Below, piece by piece: positions 46,946-57,933 of a stretch of DNA of 64,000 bases. The translations under genes were made by a program, and so were the position numbers. Source of the DNA: Telopea speciosissima (taxonomy: Eukaryota > Streptophyta > Magnoliopsida > Proteales > Proteaceae); the NCBI RefSeq assembly GCF_018873765.1, contig NC_057916.1:32463501-32527500 (forward strand). Direction: 5' to 3'. How positions within the stretch are numbered: position 1 is the first letter of the stretch; each line of letters opens with the position of its first letter. Under the pieces are notes generated by a model. It was not told the DNA's origin. It saw only the letters and a list, made by a program, of their open reading frames with translations, and did not search any database.

Positions 46946-48240
46946 TAAAAACCAGAGGGTTTAGCGGCATCTCGTGCGGCTCTGTGTGGCAGATTCTGCA
47001 CCTTCTTCGGCTGCTTACCCGCTCTCTTATTCAACACTGGCGTGAAAGAACCCGCGAGCACTGCATCCACTTGTCTGACCTCATTAAAAGCCCTAATGGG
47101 GATTAACGGGTCATAAAGAACAACCTGGTCCCCCCCGCTAGGAAAAAACTCCTGGTCACACAGCACCCTTCCCTGTGCAGGGGAAGACCCCTGTGAGTCG
47201 CTAGTGCCTTGGCAAAGAAAAACCACCTCAATAGTCCCTCCCACGCTTGAAATCTCTGGTTGCACAATAGGCCCGTCCCCCATGCTCACATCGACCGAGC
47301 CTTGCTGCCCCTCTATCGACTCACTTCTCATCTCAGGCTACACTACCCCACCCATCCCCTGATGCACTACCATAGCCGTACAAGTGGAATTGCGCAACAC
47401 CTCCTGAATCGGAGAACCAGTCCCTCCATGGCACGCAACCCCTATGTTTGAGGCACCAAAACCCTCCTTATGCCGCCCATCAAAGTCCTCAATCTGATGT
47501 ACCACAAAGGTCTCGGTGGCAGGGCAAATTTGCACTTCATGCTGCTGTGAAGCAATAACTCCCTGCACTGTCGTCCCTCGTACCGAGGCCCCTGACGAAG
47601 CTCTCCTACTCCTCCTCCCTACTCTGGCATCAACATACTCCGCTCCAGGGATAGCAGCCTCCACTCGAGTCACCTGATGGCGAGTAGGGCAATTCTCCGA
47701 CCGATGCCCATACTTCTTGCAATCCCCACAACGTGAAGGTGGATCCTCAAACACCACCGATTGGTTAAACAAAAACAACTCAGCACTCCCAGGCTGCTCC
47801 CGTTCCACCAAAACTTATGAAACCCTAAGCTGTGTTTCATCCACATCCACACAAACCCTAGAAAAATGACCATAGAACAAGGCTTTGGTCTTTCGATCAA
47901 TGGCTACCGGCCGTCCCACCGCATTAGCTATGGAAAAAAGTATATCATTGTACCAATACTCCTGCGGTAGACCTGGAAAGCGGATCCAGATTAATCGATG
48001 AGACATCTGTTGCATATCAACGTTGAAATCCGGACTCCAGCGCTGAAACCTAAGCAGTTGCCCTCCAATACGGCAAGGCCCTCGTCTCCAAATCATCAGC
48101 ATATCAGAATCCAAATCAAATTTGAATAAAATAAACCCTTTACCTAGGGTTTTTAACTCCACCGTCCCCGAGAGGGCCCATGAGTCTTTTACAAAACTCT
48201 TAACATCATTCATCGACAAATACCTGAAGTTTGCTGCCAA
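46943..48240 (-). pseudogene. LINE ORF1 (nucleic-acid-binding, CCHC zinc knuckle)
   Basis: One frame over about 430 codons, interrupted by a TAA at about 47812 and a TAG near 47335. It begins with the DUF4283-like region (SFVKDSWALSGTVELKTLGK, RGPCRIGGQLLRFQRWSPDF, VDVDETQLRVS), continues with the knuckle CGDCKKYGHRSENC, and ends in a low-complexity tail KPSGF. The ORF may start further upstream towards 48520 in a shifted frame. In plant L1 elements this protein binds the element RNA. Confidence 0.8.
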
Positions 48241-48621
48241 TCAGCGAAAATTTGAGTCTGAGAGTCTGCTCCTCATATGCCAACTGGGGGATCTTGATGC
48301 GTGTCATTTTACCGTCCCTCACAGGCTGAGGGAGGCTCTCCACATTAGGAACAGGGAGTCGCGCACCTACTGCTGCTGCAAAGGACTTTCACTGGGGAAC
48401 CTGCTTCGGGCCAGACTCCTCCTCACGATGGCGATCACCCTCCACGTTCCCCCCATTGAGATCCTACAATTCTCTCGCATCAGGATCCAAGGTTTTCGGC
48501 TGATCTTCGTCTTCTTCATGAAAAACCCTAGGGGCACCCTCCTGGGAAACCCTAGGCGCTGCTCTCACGCTCTCCAGAACACATATTTTGGCTCGATCTC
48601 TTAAATCTCTCCTTTTCCCTT

Positions 48622-48932
48622 ACTTCAATATTTAATATAATAATTTTAATGGGTAGAATATATGCTATCAGAAAAATACATAAAAGTATCCAATATGGGA
48701 ATAAGTAACATGGATCGGATGAAGCTGTATAATGTGCATTCTCACCATGACAACTATCATGGTGACTATTGACACTTTAGCATGAAATTCGGATGGTAAA
48801 TAAAAGAATGTAGGCACTAGTGCACTACTTGTGCATCAGAGCTGCCACATCAAGAAAAAGTAAGCCATGAGGAAAGAGTAGAATTATGTGAGCTTCCAAG
48901 TTCCAACTCCCATTGATAGTGGAAATATAAAA
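48622..48932 (+). other. Short tandem-unit segment between LINE and MULE
   Basis: Matches 11130-11220 plus 11850-11966 of unit 1, without the solo LTR and Pack-MULE found there; it is the empty site for both. No gene. Confidence 0.75.
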
Positions 48933-49723
48933 GGTAAAATACACGTACCTCCTAAAATGCATCCAATATTCCTCGTGCCCCTTAAGGTTATGACAAGTCT
49001 ACACGCACACCTTTAAAATTCTTTGTACCACCCCTACTTTTCAACTTAAAGCCATTTAAGTCCAATCCGTTAATTTTTAGGCGTTAAATGCTAACCGATC
49101 TGAAATTAAAGAATGTAATGTATAGTTATACCCTTTCTAGGGCATAATTACTAAAATGCCCTCATCTTCCTCAAATCTTATCTTCCCCAAATTGTTTCCC
49201 CAAAATCCATCTTCCATTTCTGAAACTTCTTTCAAAACCCATATACCTAAATGCCCTTAGGCTGCAATCGATTAAGAACGGAGAAGAAGAAGAAGAGGGC
49301 AGGGCTCGGGTTTTGCTCTCTAATGGCTACCACTTAAAATGGAGAAGAAGAAGAAGAAGGCATGATAAATCGATTACGGTTTCTCTCTAATAATGGCTTC
49401 TTTCAAACCCTTATCAGAATTCTCCTTATCCCAGGGGAAATGCTTGAGTGGTGATTGTATACCTTTTTTCATCGGAGTTGGCGGTGGAGGAGGAGGTGGT
49501 GGGTTTTTCATTGCCGGTAATGATGTCGACGCTGAGGGAGGGTAGCACCACTGGATTAGAATTTAGAAGGGGATGGTTTCCCAGCTTTCGCCATAGCTTC
49601 CAGAGCAATATATGATGATTAACAAAAACAGATTGAGATTCAGGGTTGACAAGCTAAGCCCATGACACATGAATCATGAATAGTCTTAAATCCTTTGCCA
49701 CAATTATCATGATAGATAAGTCA

Positions 49724-49920
49724 TCATAATCGGCTAAGTGAAACCAAAATTCTTGAATTCAATGGGGATCGAGCAAAACTTGCAGATGCTGAATCCTTCC
49801 TCTTTTGCATCCTCAATGCTATTCCCTCTGCTTTCACCCGTCTAGATGCCCTGCTCTTCAGGTCAAACTACGACCCTGAAATTCAATTACCTAAACCTAA
49901 TTGAAATTCCAACCAAATCT
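49724..49920 (+). pseudogene. Captured fragment of a formin FH2 domain
   Basis: One plus-strand frame reads RLSETKILEFNGDRAKLADA then ESFLFCILNAIPSAF, TRLDALLFRSNYDPEIQ before a stop. This corresponds to the FH2 segment of plant formins that runs from the GD-x-x-KL-x-x-AE-x-FL motif through IP-x-AF-x-R-x-DALLFR-x-NYD-x-EI. Formins nucleate and processively elongate actin filaments; this piece covers only one exon's worth, ends at about the usual exon boundary, and is surrounded by unrelated DNA inside a MULE. It cannot make a functional FH2 domain. Confidence 0.7.
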
Positions 49921-50935
49921 TCTTCCAATCTCACTTCTCCATCCACCCTCTGAAACTTAATCGGTCATTCACCATCTCCATTTCATAACTGAAATCATCC
50001 AAACCGATTATTTTCCTTTTGCCTCTAGACCGACCCACTTCATCTCTTTCCAACAAACCCTTTAATCCATATCCCCTTCTTATATTCTTCTCTTTCCTTC
50101 CACTAACAAGAACCGCACCCACCATCTCTCTAATTTTGTTTGCTTTCCTACTTTATCTCCCAACAATCATCACCACTGAACCCTCTCTTTCTCTTCTTCT
50201 ATGTCTTCCATTTTCCATCCACTAGATGAGAACACCCTCACCAGATGTCACCTCTTCCCTTCTACTAGCCAAAATCTTAATCTGAGAAACTCGTCTTATC
50301 ATGATTCGTGGGGTAAAGTTTTTGACGACAAGCAAGGTAAGTGAGACCTCACCCACCGTCTCTCTGATCTTGCTTTCCCACTTTAACTCCCAACAATCAT
50401 CACCACCGAACCCTCTCCTTCAAGCCTTAGCCCCATCTCGAGCAGTGTAAAAGAAGATCCATTAAAGATAAGTAGGTTTAAAATTTATTTTACATCCATT
50501 AGTTTCCATTTAAAAAAGATTTGCATAATCCCCAAAGTCAGTTATTGCTCCTTCAAAACAAAACTGCATTTCCTAAAATACCCCAACATTACTTCTTCTT
50601 CTCTCATCTTTTTATTTTTTTTATTACATTATATGGGACCCACCACCTCCTCCTCTTCCTCCAAACAACTGATGAAAAGGACGCAAATCACCATATCCCC
50701 AGCAAGAAAGGGAATTAGTCCAGAGCCTTGAATTTACACAGAATAAAAAGCTGAAAAGCTCAATACGAACCAAGCTAAAGCTTGAGCTGCAGGAAAGTAA
50801 AGAAGGGACCAATCCCTGTTCTTCCCATTTGCTCTATCTCTAATTAGTTGGTGCCATCAAACCCTAAAACCACAACTTATTGAATCAGAACAGTGAAACA
50901 ATAGAAAACGGAAACTTTGAAACCCACACCAATTT

Positions 50936-51029
50936 CAACATTGTGGATTCCATCTTGACTCTGACGACCAACAGGAATCGAATTGCCATTCATTGGATCT
51001 TCATTGATGAGACAAACCTGTGAGACACA
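50936..51029 (-). pseudogene. Exon-like fragment of unknown gene inside the MULE
   Basis: Minus strand: a CTCACAG acceptor-like end, then an open stretch reading VCLINEDPMNGNSIPVGRQS and QDGIHNVEIG, then a GTGTGG donor-like start. The acceptor-exon-donor layout suggests a captured internal exon. I do not recognise the protein. Confidence 0.4.
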
Positions 51030-52119
51030 AGCGACTATCTACTTAACCGGTGCGACGAAGAGAAAAAGAACAACAACTAAATGTATCAAAATTGAAAGAG
51101 CTTAGAAATTTATATATCATCTGAGACCCATTACTGGAAGTGATCCGCCAGTGTTAACGAAGATGAAATTTGTTCAAAAAATGATTTTCATCAACCAAAA
51201 GAACACGAAAATCGAAAAGAGAGAGAGGAAGGAGGAGGTCAAAGAGAATTTGGTGTTTCTATCACTTCTCTATGTTATATGAGCGTACAATAGACCAGAA
51301 CGAGATGAGAAAGATAAACTAAATTATGAGGAGGTTGTGGCAATTGTTGGGATGACAAGTAGCGGGGGAGGGTAGAGAAGAGTGGTTGAGGTGGGGACTC
51401 GGATGGAGGGGAAAGGGATTGAACACAGGGGGTAGGGTGGGGGAGGGCAAAGAAGCCGAGGATGGGGATGGAGTTGATGAGAGCGTGATGGGATGGGGTT
51501 GCAAGGGAAGTGAGAGGGAGGGGGACTGGGGGAGTTGTAGGGCAATGTGAGAGGATTACAGGCGAGAGATGATGTGGCTTCTGAGGAGGAAGATGAGAGG
51601 AGGTGATGGGTCCCACATAATATGATTAAAAATAAAATTATTGAATAAAAATATATCAAAAAATACATGGAGAGAAGATGAAATGATGTTGGTGTAGTTT
51701 AGGAAGTACAATTTTGATTTTCATAAACAATAACTAACTTTGGGGATTAAGTAAATCTTTTCAAAATGGAAACTAATGGATGTAAAATAAATTTTAGATC
51801 TACTTATCTTGTAATTAATTTTTTTATCTAGCAGATCTAGGAAATTTTCCCTTAAATCAATTGGGGAAGATGAGGGTTGGGCAAAAAGGTCTTTTCAAAT
51901 TACAGGATTGGTTAGAAGAAAGGGTAGTTTGGCCAATAAAAAAAAATTTAACGTCTGACATCTGAAATTAATGGATTAGACTTAAATGACTTTAGGTTGA
52001 AAAATAGGGTTGGTACGTAGAATTTTGAGGGGGTACGTGTGGACTTGTCAAAATCTTAAGGGGGCATGAGGAATATTGGGTGCATTTTAGGGGGTACTTG
52101 TATTTTACCCAATCTAAAA

Positions 52120-54423
52120 TGATAATTGCTAAGGTAATGACCAAAATAATCCATAAAGAATATTTTAATCTATTTTAGTAGAGACATGGGGGGTTGTTGC
52201 TTCAGCTTCCATTTTAAGAACTCGAGACAATCCTCACAAAATCCTCAAGCCAAAAGTCGATAAGTCAATAGAAGGAAGAGGTTACAATCATGACTTTGGG
52301 AGTTGTGTTCATGCCATCGAGGCTTTGGTCATGACTTGTTTACAAAAAAAAAAAAGGCTTTGGTCATGACTTCACCAGGGATGGCGGTTGTGAGACCTTC
52401 GCAATCCTATGTGGCTTCGTGGCGATGTTGACAGCCGGATGAAATGAAAGAAGAAAAAGATGATGTGGTGAGAGCATAGGGATGTGGCTAAGGTTGAGGA
52501 ACAGAGAAGAACGAAGATTTCAGAGAATATGATAGTTCCTCGTACCTAGGGATTTTGTCAGAGGAGAAGTGGAAGAGAGGAAGGTGGTAGGGCTCTCGAT
52601 CGCCATTGATAGCTAACAGGGAAAGGAGATAGGTTACGTCAGAGCTTCCATTATCGGAGGAGGAGGAGGAGGAGATGAAGGCCATGAGGTTCGGTCACCA
52701 CAAAGGACTAAGAAGATGGTGATGTTGATGCAGGCAATCAGCCCGGATTGTCCTTGTTGATACTTATGTGCATGCTCCCATTGGCCCATGCTCGCAAGGT
52801 TTACACTAACAGACAAAAAACTCTTTATGTTAGTTATTTGCTCTAATGACACTGGTCACAATAACTATCCACTCAGTTTTTATTTATTCATTAAAAGGTG
52901 AAGGCTAAGAAAATCCAATAGAAACCTACAACTCCAATTGAGTCTGTATCAGGTCCCCACATGCAATTTGGATCCTCTACTACCGAGCTGCCCAGCAGAA
53001 CCGTGCTGCCAAGACACGGTGAGGCTCGGAATGACTGCCTTACCCCTGCCCGAGTGCCTTGCTCGAGTTGGGGGTAAGGCGGTCATTGTGCGGCCCACCG
53101 TGTCTTAGCAGCACGGTCTTGCCAGGCAGCTCGACAGTAGAGGATCTGGATCCCCCGACATGGGGATGGATGGGGACAGATCACCACCCTTCATGGGGGT
53201 GTGGGACCCATGGCCCATGGAAGGTTCAAATCTGTCCCCGCTGGTCCCCATGTAGGGAACTGATCTGAGCTCCAACTAAAGGGGGGAAGGTTTCCATTGT
53301 ATTGGTCAAATGTGAAGCAGGAGTGTTGATCTATCCACTCCTTAAAAACAGAGTTTTCTATCTAAAATAATAATAATAATAATAAAGCCATCTGGTTGCG
53401 CAGCTCACACTCTCTATGCTCAAACACAGAGGGTGCGTGAAATTACTGTCGCACCCTTGGACATTTCCATCTTTCCAGGGGGTGCGACGATCATTACAGA
53501 TGCCTTTGTGTTTGTGTGTATGAGGGAATGTGCGTTGCGCGACAGGGTGGTGTTCTTTATATATCCCTAATATTAAACTAGAGGCAACATCTTTTCAGGT
53601 CCAATTTGTAAATTTTAAAAGAAAAAAATGAAAAACCCTAAACCTGTTGTTACATATAGATTTAGGAGAAGATCGCAAAACAGGGGATTTACACTGAAAA
53701 GGCTCACCAAAGTTACTTATTACTCAACGTCAATTCTATCTAAACCATAAAAGAGAATAAAAACAGGAAATGAAATCAGAAATCCAAAAAAAAATAAAAA
53801 ATGAACTTGAAGATGATGAGGTAAGTAACAACAAATAAAAAAAAGGATAATTCTACATTGTTCAATCTAGTAAAAGTGAAGGGTTGGTGTTCTTATTGTC
53901 ATGATTTATACTAGTATTTAGATTCAAGAATCAATATAGTTTATCAATCTAAGATGTTATCTTTGGTATATACGTTACACCCTATACATTTTACTGGGTA
54001 ACAATGGCGACGAAGAACTACTGAGAAGCTCCTCTGTTAATTTTGTGGGAACGTTGGTGAGTTCAGTGAGAGAGATTGCACAGGAGCCGTTGAGTTTGCA
54101 GAGATCAGGAATCAATAAAAGTGGAAGAGTGGGGGTAATAAGGTGACGCTGGGGTAATGTTGGAAGTTTCCATTTATTTTTGCTTAGGTGGCATGACCAA
54201 TAACTAATTTTGGGGATTAAGTAAATCTTTTCAAAATTAAAACTAATGAATGTAAAATAAATTTGAGGTGCATTCTCATCGGATTTCACAGTTTTATTTT
54301 AAAACAGTTAACTTATGTTGGGACAATTTTGAAAATTTTCTTTTATTTTATTCTAACGTGAATAAAACCCACTTATCGTGTAATTTCCCTTCTTTTCCCT
54401 ATTAATAACAGCATAGTGATTTT
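52120..54423 (+). other. Spacer 4-5 after the MULE
   Basis: Tandem-unit DNA with the same landmarks as the other spacers but without the hairpin MITE of 20024-20173 (empty site near 52300), and with a short local duplication of GGCTTTGGTCATGACTT split by an A-run at about 52340-52355. Includes the shared MITE at 52976-53144. The (GA)n tract of other units is missing near 53820. No gene is seen. Confidence 0.65.
52976..53144. mobile_element. Hairpin MITE shared by four units (copy in unit 4)
   Basis: Orthologous to 15334, 26055 and 35226, flanked by TTTGGATCC and TCTGGATCC. Confidence 0.7.
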
Positions 54424-54711
54424 CGTTCGGACATTGAATTGAATCTTCCCAAATCCCAATCGCTTCGCTCAAACCCGCATTGATCAGGCAATCTTCAACA
54501 AGTGTCCCCCAGATCCATTGAAATGGGAGAAATTATATACAACCTTGTTACGCTTATCACCCTATAAATTGGCCAAACCGTAACCGTCCCTTCCATGACC
54601 TCACTTCTCAAATTCAGTAATTCTCAAGCATTCCATTAACGCAGTTTGCTTAATTTGAAAGAAGTACCATTTTCCCTTCCCTCCCTGGACAACAATCTAA
54701 GATCGATCACC
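54424..54711 (+). promoter_or_regulatory. Promoter and 5' UTR of Kunitz gene 5
   Basis: Conserved block with TATAAAT at 54563-54569, about 140 bases before the ATG. The start context is CACCATGTGG where most other copies have CATCATGTGG. Confidence 0.8.
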
Positions 54712-55476
54712 ATGTGGAACGGAGCTCTCCTCCTTTTGGGGTTGTCGATTTTGGCCTTCGCTCAGGTCATAGATGGCTTCTCTCATCACCAACACCACCA
54801 CCACCGGCTCTACCATCAATCCGCAGTGCATGATACCGACGGCAATGAGCTCCAAGCAGGGATGTCGTACTACATTGTCTCTGCTATCAGGGGAGGCGGC
54901 GGCGGAGGTGTTTCGCCAGGAAGGAGAGAGAGCTCCACCAGTCAAAGTCACACGGCCCACACCCCAACAGTGAAACAGAGCTCCTACGACAGGAACATGG
55001 GTACCCCAGTGATGTTCTCTCCAGCATCCTCAGAACACCCAGAATTGGAATTGCCGTCTGCAGAAGAAGAGGAAACGATGATAATTCGAGAATCAATGGA
55101 CATGAACATTTGCTTCTCTGGAATGGACAATAGAGCGTGGCAGGTGGAAGAAAGGAGGGAGCAATCCCCAGGGTGGCGGTGGTCGTCGTCGAAGAATTCG
55201 AGTTTGAGGTATGTGACAGTGAAGGGGAAGCCAGGGCACCCAGGGGAGTCGACAGTGAGGAACTGGTTCAGAATCGAGAGGATAAGCGAGGGTAGCCCTG
55301 GATATAGGATCGTCTACTGTCCCAACGTGTGCGAGTCTTGCCATGTGGTGTGCGGGAGGGTTGGGATCACCAAGGAGAACGGCGAACGATGGCTATCGGT
55401 TTCAGAGCACAGAGAGTTCCCTTTTGTCTTCGTGAGAGCTAGGCAGTCCCACGACAACAACAAGAAGGATGACTAG
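54712..55476 (+). CDS. Kunitz (STI-family) beta-trefoil protein, array gene 5
   Basis: 254 aa, intact and intronless. The His tract is interrupted by Gln (HHQHHHH) and followed by RLYHQ. Signature VHDTDGNELQAGMSYYI; acidic stretch ELELPSAEEEE; C-terminal cluster YCPNVCESCHVVCGRVGI. Private changes include GYRIVYC where all others have VYRIVYC, PGWRWSSS in the Trp-rich segment, and a final DD. The Val to Gly change lies in a core strand next to the Cys cluster and could destabilise the fold. As in the other copies the first-disulfide cysteines and a basic reactive-site residue are absent. Promoter is complete. Confidence 0.92.
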   Translation: MWNGALLLLGLSILAFAQVIDGFSHHQHHHHRLYHQSAVHDTDGNELQAGMSYYIVSAIRGGGGGGVSPGRRESSTSQSHTAHTPTVKQSSYDRNMGTPVMFSPASSEHPELELPSAEEEETMIIRESMDMNICFSGMDNRAWQVEERREQSPGWRWSSSKNSSLRYVTVKGKPGHPGESTVRNWFRIERISEGSPGYRIVYCPNVCESCHVVCGRVGITKENGERWLSVSEHREFPFVFVRARQSHDNNKKDD

Positions 55477-57193
55477 AGAAAGAAAGAAAGAAAGCAGGGT
55501 TGAATGGAATAAGTGTAGAAAGAGTCTAGCTATGACGCTGGCTGAGCAGATAACCTCCTCCTTCCTCTGCTAATAAAGGTTCTTCTAATTCTCCAAACAC
55601 ACAATCCTTACCAAACAAAAATAAAATAAAGGTTCTGTCCGAAGCAGCATTAGTTAGTCGTTTTGATTATTCTGTCCAATATCAATCAATTTTGATCCCT
55701 CTCTACTTTTTTTTTGGTTATCGCTCTCTCTCTACGTGCAATTCAATCATAGAGAAAATCTAATATTCGATGTTTCCAATAGCATTTTCAATGATATGTA
55801 ACCTATTCTAATGTCTAATCGTCACCTGGTCACGTTGCTCGTGCGGTAGGGGTGTCAATCAGTCGGATCGGTCAGGCCTAACTGGGCCTCACGGTGCTAA
55901 AAGTGTATATTGTGATCGCCCATTTAAGTTATTAGGTCGGGTTTGATCGGGCTTCGGGCTGATATAATTGGACCATAAGCAGGTCATATCCGGGTTGTTG
56001 GTATGTTTAACTCTAAACGGGCCTTAATCGGGTTCTAAACGGTGCAGCCACATAGGGCTAAAGAAAAAATCCAAAACTGAGAAAGACCATTCAAGTTGTT
56101 CATTTCGACCCATTTCATCTTGATCAAGTCAATTTTGAATATAATGGGCTTATTACAATAAGATACAATGGGTGGACAATGGAGTAGAAAACAACATATA
56201 ACCCAGCCCTCTGCGTTTCACTTTTGCTGGCCATTTTGGTGGTCAGCCACATCGTCGTCCGATACCGGTGAACTCACCGGTGTTTTCTGTATGCCAGTGA
56301 ACATCTTGCTCCATTTTATGATATTGGCATCCATTGCTGCCCGAGGAAAGTCCCTAGTTGGACTCATTTTAACCATTGATGTTTGCGTCACTTATGATAA
56401 GGAAGGGTTGCAGGTGCTTGTGGGAAGTAGGGGGGGGGGGGGAAGGTATGGGAGGGTTACAGGTGCTAGAGGGAGGATGTTCTTGGGTTGTTTGCTTCGT
56501 TCTGGAATTTGAGCATTCCTCCCCCATTGCAAAAGATATATACTAACAACAAAACTTACCTTGTGGAGATGCAATGGTCCCATTAGTTATTTGACTTGCC
56601 AATGGATGTTGTTCAGTTTTAATGTTTTAGAACAACTGGTAGGCTCTTCAAAACTTGAATATGGAGCACCAGTTGCAATCCAATTTATATTTCTTTGCAG
56701 AGCTTCTCTAGTGCAGACTAATCTCTCCTCACAGGAGGAGCATGTAGCTAGCTTTGGTCATCAGAGGCTATCAATACCGATGGAATCCTTCTCATTAGAT
56801 CTATTTTTTGCTTGCTTATTTGATTCGGTTATGTAGATTTGGGTGCCCTGGGCATTTGAGCATTCCTCCCCCTTTGTTCTTGGGCTGTTTGCTTCGTTTT
56901 TCTCCGGTGTCAACAAATCACCACAATAGCAGCAACAGCAAAGGAGTGGAGATTTGTTCAACGATGAAAGAGAAGGCATGTTCCCTTCTATTATGGCCAA
57001 AGGGTAAAAGGGTCAATTCACTATCCTTAAAGGGTAGTTTGGGCATTTAAGATTTTTCTAACCCATGACGTCATCACTAAACAGTGACTGGCTAACTGAA
57101 GGGGGTTAGTTGTAAGAAATCTTAAAATACAAGAAAACTTCAAGTAATAGTTTCAAACGTTGGGGGTGTCAAACAATCAAGCCATAGTACAAG

Positions 57194-57368
57194 AATTTTT
57201 TTCGTGTATGGTTCCCTGACCGGTGCGGCTCCCTAGTTCCTCTCACAAGAGGAGGGTGGACCCCACCTGGGCAGACTGTTGGGTTAGGAGCTCTGGGTGG
57301 GTCCCACCCCCCTCTTGTGATAGGAACTAGGGAACACACCGGTCAGGGAACCGTAAACGATAACGACT
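57194..57368. mobile_element. Hairpin MITE
   Basis: 175 bp flanked by CATAGTACAAG on both sides (57183-57193 and 57369-57379). The arms GGTTCCCTGACCGGTG and CACCGGTCAGGGAACC pair exactly, continuing through CCCTAGTTCCT / AGGAACTAGGG and further CTCTTGTGA-type stem bases. Confidence 0.85.
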
Positions 57369-57933
57369 CATAGTACAAGGGGTGTACAAGTAATTTGCCC
57401 TAAAATAAACTATTTTAATAAACGATAAAAAAAAAAAAAAGTAAACTTAACATGCTTTGAAGGAAACCAAAATGTATTGTTTTATGGATAAAACTTATTA
57501 TTTCACTAATGCTCTAATGATCTACATTTTGTCAAAAATAGAAAAAAGTAAGAAAATGATAAAATATACCTGAAATGTGAAAAACACAAAATATGAGTTA
57601 TCCCCCAACTTAAGTGGAGATGGGCGATCGACTCACCTTCCTCTTATCGAAGAGAATAATGATTATGTGAAATGGATTTCTTTACTCAGACTTCGAGTAG
57701 AGTAACGATTGATAATAGAACTTTCGCTACTCAAACTTCGGATAGGGTAATGGCTAAAAATGGGACTTTCGCTACTAAGACTTCAGATAGAGTAACGACT
57801 TGAAAAAGGGCTCAAATGTGACCAAGAATGATAAAAAATGAGATTTTGGGCGATTCGAGTCACAGACAGGGTCCTAAGGTTGAGGGCTACTCTTTCAAAA
57901 TGGGGGTGGGGGAGACCCCTATTTATACCAGGA

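Larger units (their letters stand above)
42631..48610 (-). mobile_element. L1-type LINE, about 6 kb, near full length, inactive
   Basis: Interrupts GAGAGCCTTTTCCCTTACTT, which is continuous near 11128 in unit 1, with an 11-bp duplication CCTTTTCCCTT (42620-42630 and 48611-48621). Minus strand order: ORF1 with a CCHC knuckle, then ORF2 with endonuclease, reverse transcriptase, zinc-binding RT domain and C-terminal RNase H. This is the layout of plant L1 elements with an acquired RNase H. ORF1 ends and ORF2 begins at an overlapping TAATG (46945 region). Several stops and frame changes break both ORFs, and the RT active site is altered. A clear poly(A) tail is not seen at the 42631 end. Confidence 0.93.
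48933..52110. mobile_element. Mutator-like element with captured gene fragments, 3.2 kb
   Basis: Flanked by AATATAAAA (48924-48932) and AATCTAAAA (52111-52119), a 9-bp duplication with one difference. Removing it restores GTGGAAATCTAAAATGATAA as in other units. Left end GGTAAAATACACGTACCTCC and the right end read in reverse GGGTAAAATACAAGTACCCC share similarity for about 150 bp. No transposase. The interior carries a formin FH2 fragment, a second exon-like fragment, a diverged duplication (about 50030-50190 and 50330-50430), and a nested inverted-repeat segment (about 50466 and about 51830) whose arms resemble AT-rich DNA upstream of the Kunitz promoters. Confidence 0.83.

Noticed and set aside
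56160-57050. Possible gene between Kunitz gene 5 and the foldback element
   Set aside because: Several medium open frames occur, but none shows a family motif, a consistent frame or splice structure that I could defend.
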